Shown: positions 45,530 to 57,917 of the stretch, in pieces | How the letters are laid out: the number at the start of each line of letters is the position of its first letter | How positions within the stretch are numbered: the stretch's first letter is position 1 | DNA from: Mesodorylaimus sp. YZB2_4 | Taxonomy: Eukaryota; Nematoda; Enoplea; Dorylaimida; Dorylaimidae | Reading direction: 5' to 3' | NCBI GenBank assembly: GCA_030248295.1 | Contig: JASANH010000626.1 | Location: forward strand, 620,001 to 684,000 | Length of the DNA stretch: 64,000 nucleotides | Translations under genes and position numbers: made by a program | The notes under the pieces: generated by a model | The model's input: only the letters and a program-made list of their open reading frames with translations | Databases searched by the model: none | What the model was told of the DNA's origin: nothing

Positions 45530-48500
45530 TTACAGGTCAACAGTCCATGGCTCGTAAGTGCCAAGTTTCGGCTCAGCCACCTGAAAAAGCAGTTACTGAC
45601 AAGCCGTCGTTGTTTCAAAAAGGCATATCTCACCATGTCGGACAGACGATCCCTGCATGCTAAGCGGATCTGTTCAGCTGAGGCGGGACTGTCTAGTCTG
45701 AAGGCCTTTTTAAAGCCGTAATCTTCTCGAGCTGCTCTGATCGCGTCCTCTCCGACTGCCTGAAGGGAAGATGGTCATAAAACAGGCGGGTGCATCTCAC
45801 GAACAGAATACCTTTGAAGAAAAGATTGCTTTCTTATTCGATGACCCCTTCAGCAACTTGACGTTGAACTGTTTGGGAACATCTGCTGCTGTAGGAATCT
45901 TGTACGTACTGGGTCCGCGAGTATAGACGACGCCTTTCGGGGACACTTTTAGTTCTTCCATCGTGAATGACCCGTACCCCTGAAAACGGACTAGTAAACT
46001 CTCAGGAGCTTGAACTTCCAAAATATCAACCCACTTGGTTGAACGCCCCTTCGATCTGGCCAATGTCCAGCGCGGGATTAATGCTGTCGCCGATATCCAT
46101 GACAATGTCGGTGCGGCTTACCTGGATGACGAACAATGTATCCGTCAAGATGTTGGTAGCAAGGGCACAAATTACCCGATGGCTGCCTGTCAAACAATCA
46201 ATTTCCACTTCAGCGCAGGCGGCGCCATACACAAAATAGTTGTACGGCTCGCCCTTTCCAGTCGTCATATCGAACCCTTGCAGTTCTGTTCTAAACTCGA
46301 TCAAGATTCAGCCTGAGGCTCGAGCAGATGAAAATGACAAGCTGATGCGCTGCTGATATGCCGCCTCGATCCAGCTCTCCCACGTGCCCTTCCAATCAGC
46401 AGCCACGACTGGTTCAAGTCGTTTCTTAAGAATCTGACTCGCCTCCAAGATCGCCATGCCATTCAAATCGGATCCCATACTAGCGGCAGTGGAACTGGTA
46501 TTCGGTACGCTGTCGGTGGATGTGTGATTGATAGTGATCTTTGCAATCGGTATATCCAGGACTCGACTGGCTATCTAAATCAAAACTTTTGACGATGGTA
46601 CATGAATGCACGTATGATGACTTACCTGGATCATTTTGGTGTGCAGTCCTTGTCCGATCTCTATACCTCCGTGAGAAATAAGTACAGTACAGAGCCGTCT
46701 CTATAAATACGAACCAGAGCACCAGCCTAAAAGTGGCTTTTTGTATCTAGCATACAGTACAAGAAGTGTGATTTTTATATTGAACTTTTTTCTTTAATAT
46801 CTTTTATGCAATAGATATCGCAGAAAATGGAGCAATGCAAAGCAGTAAGTTATACATACTGTGCAGTGCAGTAAACGTGCGGTGAGCCACGGCACTGGCG
46901 ATATTTGCATTTCTCTAGGAAGTTTTTTATCGGCTACGGGTAAGAGAATGATGCTAATGCCCAGGGTCAAACCACAATTTTTTAAACAGTACATGTGTAT
47001 GTTTTTGGTCGTTGACTCTCATAAAGTACAGTATGAGTACTGGTTCAAGGTACCGGTCCACCTGGTATAGCCCGGGTTTGAACTGTACTTTAGGAACTTC
47101 ACTCCCATTTCTGCCAGAAGAGCTTACGGGCGACACGATGTGGCTGCGATGAGAGTCTAGGCGACGCATGGCCCCTTGGAAATAAACTCAGCACAAGATG
47201 TGGATGTGATGATTGTGAATGTGGTCATTCCTGTTGGATTAAGCCTTTCTTTGGTCAGCTCTATTTTTCCCAGCGGTGAGAAAAAAGATTTTAGAGGTAG
47301 GTTCGCTTGGTACTCTACTGCTATCAGAGGTTGTATCGCTAAAACTGGATATTGGCTGCCACAAATGGCGAGAGCAAGTCTGTCAGACGAGGCTGGACGA
47401 TCCAAGGGTACCAATCCCCTTTGCAAGGTTTATGTTTATCTCTCGCAACTTCGCCCAAGTATGTCAGAGGACGCGCTAGTCGGCTTAAGAAATAAGTACC
47501 TTGGAAAACATACATGGTTTAGAGACAACAAACCGAAAGCACAGCCACATTTGGCTGGAAGTAAACTGATGCCTCGTTTTACCCATTTGTGCTTCCTAAA
47601 AAAATTGGTTCAGTGCGTAATAAACATAAAAAATAGCGTATTCACATGTTCCATTCGTTCACTTCCTTTCGTCGATTCCAGAAGTGGCTCATGGCATTGC
47701 ACTCATTCCAGCTTCGCCTTGCATTGCACTGTTCCAATGTCTGGCCCCAAATAGTTGAATCGCCTTCTTCGTACAAGTTCGTACATTGCCTTCCCTGCAA
47801 CAACCCCTTTTTTTGCTAGCAAATGAACGAGCCGCTTCCACAATCAGCCTTTATCCAGTGCATCGGCACAAGTTCCCTGAAACAGCGCGGTTTAGTTTCT
47901 TTATTTGCTGTTTGATCATTTGCTCAAGCATTCCGATCGCTTACAGCAGCCGCACGGCCTTGTTTACAAAAATACATACTATAATACAAAATGGGAGGTG
48001 ACGGTAAACCTACCTTGCAATGATTCATCGATGTCTTGCGGAGTAGGGTTAGGGTTCTCCCTCAGCAACGAGTACATAGCCATCACGAAACCAGGAGTGC
48101 AGAAACCGCATTGCGTTCCATGTCCTTTGCAAAGTCTTTCCTTAAATTTTGGGAAGGGCGTTCGTCATTAGCTTGAAGCGACAAATTTGATTCGCTGTCG
48201 CACCTGCACGGGATGCCATTTTTTACGATTGGGCCCAATGCCCTCGATTGTTGTCACGTGACGGCCGTGCAGGAGACCAATGGGAAGGAGCCGAGCATTT
48301 ACCGAATAGTGCCTGCAAATGTAGCTACTGTAGTTGTACTGTAGTTTTGTCGATTGGTGCCACCATCTTGGATGGATTGATCTGGCAATCTACTTTGACC
48401 TGTTTACAGCAGGCGCAACATGTTCTGAGCTCACCTGATCCTGTCTCCATTGTTACTGTCAATTTCCGAAATCATGACTATACATGCTCCACATCCGCCT

Positions 48501-48743
48501 TCGTTGCATCCAATCTTCGTTCCGACCAAGTGGACTAGAACGCACAATGGTATGCAGGCACAAAAAGAAAAAGAAGAGCATACGTTTCTCTCTGAGATAT
48601 GATGCCAACGTCGTCCTTGGATCGGTTGAAGCTTCTTCCATCTACAGTAAAGCGCTGTAACTGGGATATCAGTGATAAACACTGAAAGACTATACCTTGC
48701 TCCCATTTACATAGAAGACCAAGAGAGTTCTAGCATCATCCAT
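45530..48743 (-). pseudogene. xanthine dehydrogenase, copy B, broken
   Basis: Starts like its neighbours (MDDARTLLVFYVNGSK at 48743; [15 protein letters not shown]; exon 48011-48140; GNLCRCTG at about 47870) but the frame stops right after NLCRCTG. The next recognisable exon (about 47648-47775, YEEGD region) belongs far into the molybdenum domain. The whole FAD domain and half the molybdopterin domain are therefore gone. Downstream, the exon at about 46675-46730 carries a 5-base direct duplication (GTACT repeated) that shifts the frame within GSVLISHGG. The exon at about 46310-46577 runs into a stop with its normal end missing. The penultimate exon lost 14 codons right after the catalytic Glu of AVGE. 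Many other exons remain clear, so inactivation is fairly recent or a partial transcript persists. Confidence 0.88.
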
Positions 48744-49129
48744 GCTAAACATTTGCAGTGACTATGAGAGGAGCTGAAACGAACGGTGAAAAAGATAAAG
48801 AGTACTATTGTATTCGCGACCACGATCACGCTGATTTCTAACGCTGGGTAGTCCTGAATTCATCAAAGTCTTTACTAGCATTTCAGGCCACATTATTAAA
48901 TTTCTGAAAAAAACAGTCATAGTGGGACCCACTCACCTCCTCTGTCCTATAATGACGGTCATTCAGAAGAAATTCGAATGCAGAACTTATTATCGCGCCA
49001 GGTTTCGCAGTCATACAGTAGAAATAGGCTAGGGGTGCCACATGTAACCCTCGTGCCTGGTAGGCAGGCGAGGGGAGAGAGAACAACCCCCCCGCAAACC
49101 ACCCCCATCCAGAAACCAACCCCCCCCCC

Positions 49130-49166
<37 letters not shown>

Positions 49167-51727
49167 ACACCTGCTCGTGGGTATGCTGTATATTTGTACA
49201 AGAGTATGCAAGTATACAGCATGCAAGAGTGCTTATGCAGATGCTGAGGAGAGAAATCTCGGTGCGATATACTGTTCTTTGACCCAGCTTATCCACGTCG
49301 CCGCTGCTGAAGGAAAATCGGGTGCAAATATTGCACTTGGACAACGAGCATGCTGATAGCAAGTGGAGCTCTGGTGTCTAGTTAGCGTTTGGTCGCTGGA
49401 CGGCCACTTACAAAACATTTTCGGTATGCCGATAACTGGGAACGCATACTCAGGGAATTAATAGCGGTTTTAAGGCAAGTTCAAGGTGGCAAGCAAGCAA
49501 TATACCACAGAATTAACCAATGCAAGTGTAGTATTTCGATGTGCAAGAGAAATAGAGTGATTCATCAACACAGACATATTAGCTACCCGCAGGGCGATCC
49601 AACGCTCCTCATGAGAAGACCTTGCTGTTTATGAATGAACGACTGCTGCTGTTTTTGCTTTGTAAAAGGCAGACTTCATCCAATCGTCTGACTGATATCG
49701 ACATGAGGAAGTAACAGCTACCCTACAAAAAACACTGGGTTTTGCGCGTCATGCCTTCAAGGGCGGGCAGCCATTGCCATCGAAATACAACAGATGAATT
49801 GTGAGAGCAGAAATTTAGTCTCTTATCACTGTTTGTTTTTGATCACTGTTGAATCGTAAGTCCGCATGAATTTGCAGGAGTCAAGATGCTAGCCGTGCTC
49901 GTTTTTGCTCGTACTACAAAAACTAGTCAGACACTGTTTTTTTGCGTTATCAGTCGTGAACCGGGAAGTTTCCTATCAAAAATTGGAGGGATTTATGCTT
50001 TTACGGCATTTAGCTAATTGCGTATTTGTCGGCTTTCATAAAGAAAGGGCCTAAGCAATCAAAAAGATGCTTTCTGGACGAGCTATAACTTTAAAAAGAT
50101 CTTTTTATGATACGATCCCGACGACACTCAAATTCCTTATGGGTTAGGCGTCCTTCGGTTTTAAAGGTACATTATCTTTGCTATAAGATGCACACTGAAC
50201 GATAAAACATCATTTCTAGCGGGACAGCTAGAGCAGAATCGCTTGAACAGAGGTGCTGAGTCCACCCAAGTCGGGATTCGTCCACTGTTTTCTAATCCCT
50301 TTCCCATCAACTGTCACTGTTCCGTCCGGTTAAAAGACCTTTGAGCTACTGTAAAAAAGTGAGCCTAAGAATGACTGGTTTTCCGACTCGATTTCTTGAG
50401 TCCAATTGTCCAATTTTTCATGATTTCTGATAGGAAAGCTTGGCACATTTATGTATTTTCAAAAAATCGCCTCTAGGATCTGAAACAACCAATTGTCGTC
50501 AACCACCATGCGCGGTATATTAGAGACTATTTATTGATCGACAAGAAGTTTTTGCGGTACGCACTTTGATACAGTATATCGGCGAATCCGAAGGGGCATA
50601 GCATCTGTCCATTTACATTTCGTGTGATGAGACAACTATACTGTAGGTCTTGGAATTCGAAATCAATTGTCAATATTTTAGGTATCTTATGATGAAATCT
50701 GTATCTCCATCCTCGGCCATCCTAATTTTCTGGTGTGCTGGCAGCCTGGAGTAGAATGATGCTGCTGTTACCAGAGTGATTATGACTTCGCATCGACAGC
50801 CACAATCAGCTATTTATTGCATGCTACAAAGTTTGCTCGAAAGTCCTCAGCGGGAAATAAAACTTTAATCGGGGTCGAAACGGAGAACATCCGAGGGCAT
50901 AGTCAAGTTGACCTTAGAACATGTTTTGCAGTTTTTGAGCAATTTATGCTGTGCCATTTCAGTAGGCCAGTTCGCAATAAGTATTTACCTTCCAGAAGTA
51001 AGTATCCTCGCTCGATGTCATATTCTCAGTTTCGAGTTCTCGACCATACCTATAGAACTCTGTGATACTGGGTGATATCGCTTTCGGCACTTCCGAGGAA
51101 TTTGAAGGCTACGCGTCAAAACTTAGTTTTTAGACCACTCTATTCTGTTTATCTGTCGTATTTATGCTGTGCCATGTCAGTGGACTGATAAGCTTTTCGG
51201 CATAGTAAATATAGCACAGCATAGAACCCTCCCAGAGTCAACTGAATCGATCTTGGTTTCAGCAATTCTAAGTAAAACTATGTCAGGCCTGCCCCACAAA
51301 AGTAAAATATCAGGCCCCAGCCGGAACTTTAACTGAAACCTCCTGGGACATATCCGAGAGGGGGACTCAGCATCTGGAACAGGGTTCATATTGTACGCAT
51401 TGAAGGGAGACAACTACTCGTACGAGCAAACACGGTATTCGCTATGACGACTAGCGATCAGCTATTAAATGCTGCAGTCCTAAGCAAAGCAGGATTCACA
51501 AAAATGAGCATGGTTTTTTTTTTTGACTTAAATCCTCGTGACAACAGCCAATAAGAATCGCGCTCGAGATGACAGCAAGAAAAAACAGAGCACAACAGGA
51601 GAAAAGAACTACTAAAGGATTAGACACTTGAATAACCGTTTGTGGCTCTAGCTATTGTTACTTCTATACTGCTTGCGCAACTACGTTCCGTCCACGAAAC
51701 TGAGCTTTTGTTTGCGAAGATTGCATT
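48744..51727. other. spacer between XDH copies B and C
   Basis: No exon recognised over about 3 kb. It contains the long C/G homopolymer listed separately. The left part should hold the former promoter of copy B and the right part the 3' flank of copy C. Confidence 0.5.
49120..49166. repeat. long homopolymer: C10-T-C36
   Basis: An almost pure run of 46 cytosines broken by one T. The minus strand is a poly-G tract able to form G-quadruplexes. Flanking sequence is also C-rich (CCCCCCC at 49087 and others). Confidence 0.95.
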
Positions 51728-54700
51728 TTACAGCTCGACTGTCCATGGAACATAAGTTCCGGGTTTTGGGTCGGCCACCTGCAATAAGGTTGTGATTAGC
51801 GAACCATAAATGACTGGAAAATGCTTACCATATCAGACAGTTGATCCCTGCAGGCCAAGCGAATACGCTCGGGCGACGCCGGGCTGTCCAGCCTGAATCG
51901 GCCTTTTAATCCGTAGTCCTCTCGAGCTGCTTTGATGGCATCCTTGATAGCAAAGAAAGCTGACGAGCCGAGGAAAAGAGGTGGTTCTCCGACTGCCTGC
52001 GAGGAAGAAAGTGACCTTCGGAAATACGTAATTAAGAACTCAGTGACTTTACACACTTTTGACGAGAAGATGGCTTTCTTATTTGATGATCCTCTCAACA
52101 GTTTGACGTTGAATTGCCTCGGAACATCATCGACTGATGGGATTTTGTAGGTGCCAGGACCACGAGTATACACAACGCCCTTAGAGGACACCTTCAGTTC
52201 TTCCATCGTGAACAAACCATATCCCTAAAAACATCTTTCAGAAGCATGTACCGGCTTTTTGCAAAGAACTGTCCCTCTGACAAGAGGTCATGCCCCCTAC
52301 CTGAATGAAGGCTCCTTCGATCTGTCCAATGTCCACTGCCGGGTTGATGCTGTCTCCTATGTCCATCACGATATCCGTTCGCTTTATCTGATCAAATAGA
52401 GTTCACTAAACCAGTACGGTTCATTTGGTTATACCGCCCTTACTCTGTGGTCTCCAGTCAAGCAATCAATTTCGACTTCTGTGCAAGCGGCTCCATATAC
52501 AAAGTAATTGTAGGGCTGCCCCTTCCCCGTTTCAAAGTTGTAACCATCCAGCTCCGATCTGCAAACAGATTGCACAAAGTAAAGGCGCATGGAATCTGGT
52601 TATCCTGGGCACTTGAAGAATCCAGTTGCAGACAAACTGATCCGTTGCTGGTACGCTGCCTCGATCCAGCTTTCCCATGTACCCTTCGGATCAGTAGCCA
52701 CGATCGGTTCCAGTCGCCTTCTTAGAATCTGGCAAGCGTCTTGGACTGCCATGCCATTCAAATCTGATCCCATACTTGCTGCTGTTGGGCTGGTGTTTGG
52801 AACTTTGTCAGTAGACGTATGGCTGATTGTGATTCTGGATATGGGTATTTCCAGGACCCGGCTGGCTATCTGCATTAATACAGTGATATTACGAATCGGT
52901 CGAGCGAATGCACGCAAGCCACGTCGAACTTACCTGGACTATTTTTGTATGCAGTCCTTGGCCCATCTCCATGCCCGCATGCGAAATTAGGACAGAACCA
53001 TCCCGATAAATGTGCACCAATGCCCCCGCCTAAAAGCAACAAGCGCATGACTGTTTGTGAGCCAAGGAAATGAGAGGGCCTGGGATTACCTGATTCATAA
53101 ATAATAAACCAAAGGCACAACCAAATTTTGTAGGAAGCAAAGTAATGCCTCGTTTAATCCATCGGTGATTTCTACAATGTGAAACTGCCAATCAAAAAAT
53201 TCTGTCGACTCACTTCGACTGCCATCAGCCCAGACCTATTCCATTCATCCACTTCCTTCCGACGATTCCAGAAGCCACTCATGGCGGCGCATTCATCCCA
53301 GCATCGTCTCGCGTTGCACTGTTCCAGCTTCTGACCAAAGGGTGCTTCGTCGCCTTCTTCGTACATGTTCAGTTCACGCAGCTGAAACGTTAAGAAGGTG
53401 AAAAGAAGCGCTTGCTCGAATCTGATCGAAATCCTCACCTTCTCGGGTTCAATTCCCATCGAATAAGCCGCATCCACGAGACAACTCTCCAAAAGGAACA
53501 TGCCCTGCGGTCCTCCAAAACCTCTGAATGCTGTGCTGGACATCCAATTCGTCTTACACATCCGACCAGCCGCAGAAAAGTTTGGGAATCGATAGACGTT
53601 ATCGGAGTGTAGAAGGGCTCGGCACATGACCTGTCATCGAAGGTAAACTCTAAAATTGGTGATAGGCAACAAAAGAGCACCGTACTCCGATGGATAAGTC
53701 GTACGAGAATCCGCAGTTGCTGAACATCTTCAAATCAAATTTCTTGAATCTGCCCTGCTTGTCCATGCCTAATTTATATCGACCGAGGAACGGATGTCGT
53801 GTGCCAGTCATTGTCATATCGTCGAATCTTTCCAAACAGACGCGGACTGGCCTACGGAGCCTGAAGACCAAAAAGATATGCGAAAGCCTGCTCAAACCTG
53901 CGATACCGATCCGTACTTGTAAGCAGCCACAGCAGCTGGCAAGGCGACGATGAGCATAGCTGACTCCTTTCCTCCAAATCCACCACCGATTCGCTGCACC
54001 TTTGAAATGACCTTGTTGCATGGGATTCCTAGCACCTTGGCCACCTCTAGCTGAACCTCGGTTAGATTCTGCGTGGAACTAACAACTTCTATTTCATCAT
54101 CTTCGCCAGGTGTCACTATGCATCCTTGAGTTTCCAAGTAGAAGTGTTCTTGTCCTCCCATTTTCACTTCGCCTTCGATCATGTACTCGCTGTCAGGATG
54201 AGGTAGCTGACAATCTCCCTTCTTGACTTGCCAAGGGCCGCCCAAATATGAATCTTTCTCGATAGCATCCTAAAAGACTCCACCTATTGAATGAAAAGTT
54301 GATAAGTGAAACGGTAGTTGCTTACTTCGATGGACACGACGACTGGTAACTCGTCATATTCGACCTTCACTAGTTGTGCCGCTTTCCTAGCCGTTTCAGC
54401 GTTCGTGGCAACCACGCCGGCGATGACTTGGCCATAATGCATTACCTAGATCAGAAGGTTTATGTCGTGTGCCCAGGAGAAGTGAACTCAAAACGGCTGA
54501 CCTCGGTTGCAGCGAACACAAATTGGTCATGATTGAAAGCGAACACGTTTGATCCATGTTCTGGTATATCTCGTTGAGTTATGACGTCAACGACGCCAGG
54601 CACTGAGAACGCTGGTGTCAAATCGATATTCTTGATGGTAGCGTGCGCTTTTTGACTCAGCACGAATGTCATATGTAAAGCGCCTGCAATAAGAGACTGT

Positions 54701-57700
54701 ATGAGCATACACCAGAGGCAGTCAGTGTCAGGAAAAGCTGGAGTCTCGCCTACAAGATACAGTAGCCGTTCTTCGAAGCCAAACGACAATTCATGCTCAC
54801 CGGCCTCTTGTATATCATCACAGTACACGGCTTCTCCAGTCGTGTGCTTTTCCCCAGACAGGTGCATGATTGGTCGCCCGACAGGGTCTTCTACAGAAGC
54901 TGATCCTGGTGGAATATCCTGCAACAGCGCGACTCTACGTGATGGCAAAACACGAAAAATAATCCCACCTACACGAAATATTTGCGTAGCCCCCATTGGT
55001 CCATCAATTTTCAATCCGTCATCTTCTACAGTGCCCTAAAAGAGACAAATAAGGCATTATGATCAAATCAGGACCAGACTGATCATGATCGCGCTTACCC
55101 CATCCAACAAGTTTCTCACTTTATGGAAAAATTTGTAGAAGAATGACAAACACAGAGTCTGCCTGTACTTCTCCATGCCACCAGGCACACCCGGCGCCAA
55201 GGCGATATCGTCCAAAAGAAACCTAGCAGAACAAATGCTTCGATAAAAATCAGCGATCCACAGACCGTGAAACTTACTGACCTCAATGCAGCATTCAACA
55301 AATCCTCATCCCATAATCGTCCTTTCAACTGTTTCATCGTTTTATTGGCCATTACAGTTGTCGGTGCCATGCCTCCAAAGCTGAGTCTAATGTTCTTGAC
55401 TCTTCTCGTCCCTGTTTCAAATTGCACGTACGTGCCGGCATTGACTATGGAAATGTCATCTTCGCGACGCTGGGCTTGTTTGTAGCCAAAAAAATACTCG
55501 TCCTAAACGAACAGGTTTACTGTAGATTCTCGACTCTGCAGTCGATCTCGACTCTGCAGTCGATCTCGACTCTGCAGTCGATCTCGACTCTGCTACTCTG
55601 TAGTCGATCCTCTGCAAGACCCGGCAGCTGGGAGCGTAAACGTCAGTGTGATGCCTCAGCCACGGAGTAGGTCGGAAGACTTGGTGGACTGCCCTGGGTT
55701 TTGGGGCGTGGTGCTAGAGCTCCGTGAGTCACTCCCTTCAGCAATATGGACTCAGACGTCTTAATCAAGCGGAAGGCCTATAGCGTGATCCTACATACGT
55801 ACCTGACCCGTGTATGGCAGATGAATTTGAACCACAAATTCTTCCGGCTTGACCAACGTCTTACGATAACCAGTGAAAAATTTATCGTCAATGTCGATGT
55901 ACCGCTTACCACCATGTGCCGATTGAACTAGAATCTTGGCGCCATTCGCCGCCATGAACAGTGGGTTCAAGTCGGATATGGGACTCGCTGTCATAAGATT
56001 GCCTGCCCAAGTCTGAAGAATCAACTGCATTTTAGGAGGCACCATTCAACAAAACATGGACTTACGGCTGTGTTCCTAATATGCTTTCCAGCAAACCAGT
56101 GTAGCATTTTTTGGACAGCCTGGTACATTCGAGTCTTTTCCTCTAAATCGGGGAGAAGAGCGGTTTCTGGCAGTCAGTGTTTGTTCTTACCTGGGACGGT
56201 CGGTAGGAATTCAGCAAGAAATCCTTTTAACTCAGTCAATGTGATACACGACCCAAGAATGAGGCCATTCTCAGTCACTGTGATACGTTTCAACTCGGCA
56301 ACACCAGTAGGATCAATCATATTTTGGTAATCGGTGAACCGGAATTTCATTTCCACACCTGAGACCAGAACGAATGATTTCGCGTGCTGATTTTCTGTGT
56401 GGTGAAATCAAATACCGATTTCTGAGTAGCCTTGTACAACCTTTGCGTCAGGAAGAGTTGACTTTAGCTGTAGAAGTTGTGAAAGAGATGTTGGACGGTA
56501 CCAGTTGACTGTGTCGTACCTTATGGCTAGCGCTTCTCTATCATATTCGTGCAACTAAAGAACAACATACATTATGGTATTCATAAGCATATTCAATGAT
56601 AATTACTTGCAGCTCGGACGGAAAGATAGGCTCTTGACTGGGATCGTACTCTTGGATGTCGGAGAAATCATTGAGACTCAGCTGAAAGCCACAACCAGCT
56701 AACCCAGGGTAAGGGGTCAAAACTCCAAGTGCCCTACCTTGTCCACACCACATTGACTATTGGAATTATTCTTGCAACAACCTGCTCCCTTACTGCAAAA
56801 CGAATAGTAAGCTTCCAAAATTGGTCTGTAACCCGTGCATCGGCATAAGTTGCCTGAAAATCCGTACGTACTTCAGTTACAACGCCCATTTATAGAGTGA
56901 CTCAAAGTACCTTGCAAGGACTCCTCCACTTCTTGCGTCGTAGGATTCGGGTTCTCTCTCAGCAAGGTGTACATCGCCATTACAAAACCCGGAGTACAGA
57001 ATCCGCACTGTGATCCATGTCCCTTGCTCAGTCTTTCCTAAAACTACTCCTACTGTTAACCACGATCCGATGAAAGCTTAGTGTGACATCCCTATCAGAT
57101 GTCTCCTTGACTGGCATCATGGTCACTCTTTCATCCGCTGGACATGGCCAGATAATTTTAAAGACTAACCCAAGAATTAGCGCGCTCTTGTTCGTGGGAT
57201 GCATAGCCTTTCATCCACGATCAGTTTTAGATTCGTGTCTGTTGGGACCACTTGTTAGCGTATTGTTTTCGCCAGACAGACCACCTTCCACCTGCGCGAC
57301 GCACTAAAAGTAAGTTTTGTGCCAGTCCCTGCTCATCAGCCCTTGCACATAATATGTATGGACATGGTGCTGGTCAAGAAGAACTCTGACGGGGATTTCA
57401 AACTTTGTTCATCGAAGCCCATCATCCGCAAAGACGCACTTGCACAGGGTGTAACTTGCGGCGGACTGACCCAATGCCTTCCACTGTTGTCACATGACGA
57501 CCGTGCACGCGGCCAATCGGAGTCAAGCACGCATTGGCCGAATAGTGCCTATAAATCTTCTTCGCATCAGTCTAAAATTTCTCTCACTGTACTTTAAGTC
57601 AAACTAACTTTATCCGACTTTCATAATTGTGGTCGCGTTCCGATATCATAACCGTGCATGCGCCGCATCCACCTTCATTGCATCCGATTTTTGTACCCGT

Positions 57701-57917
57701 TAGATGCACTAAACGTAAAACACTATCTTCCTCTGAAATTAGTAAAATATTACACCTCACGTTTTTCTCTTAGATACGATGCTAATGTCATTCGAGGATC
57801 GCTGCTTTCATCTTCAACCTGAAACTTACTGTAGTAAAATTCCTAAGGTATTTTTAAAAACTGTTTTACCTTCTTTCCATTAACGAAGAAGACCAGCCGA
57901 TTTTTCGCGTTATCCAT
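51728..57917 (-). CDS. xanthine dehydrogenase, copy C
   Basis: Full-length paralogue of copy A in the same orientation. It starts [16 protein letters not shown] at 57917 and ends YVPWTVEL at 51728. It has both iron-sulphur motif sets ([32 protein letters not shown]), FAD-domain motifs ([22 protein letters not shown]) and molybdenum-site motifs [27 protein letters not shown] and [12 protein letters not shown]. No frame break was seen. The donor corresponding to the mutated one in copy A is a normal GTGAGC here (about 54800). Exon borders are the same as in copy A, so the two arose by tandem duplication of an intron-bearing gene. One intron (55510-55800) carries an 18-base tandem repeat. This copy looks the best candidate for the functional enzyme. 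Confidence 0.9.
55527..55605. repeat. 18-base tandem repeat in an XDH copy C intron
   Basis: The unit TCTCGACTCTGCAGTCGA is repeated three times in perfect register, with a fourth diverged unit following (CTCTGTAGTCGATC). The unit contains the palindromic core CTGCAG. Confidence 0.85.

Noticed and set aside
48883-49362. Gly-rich or Pro-rich proteins encoded across the poly-C tract.
   Set aside because: They are only translations of the homopolymer in different frames.
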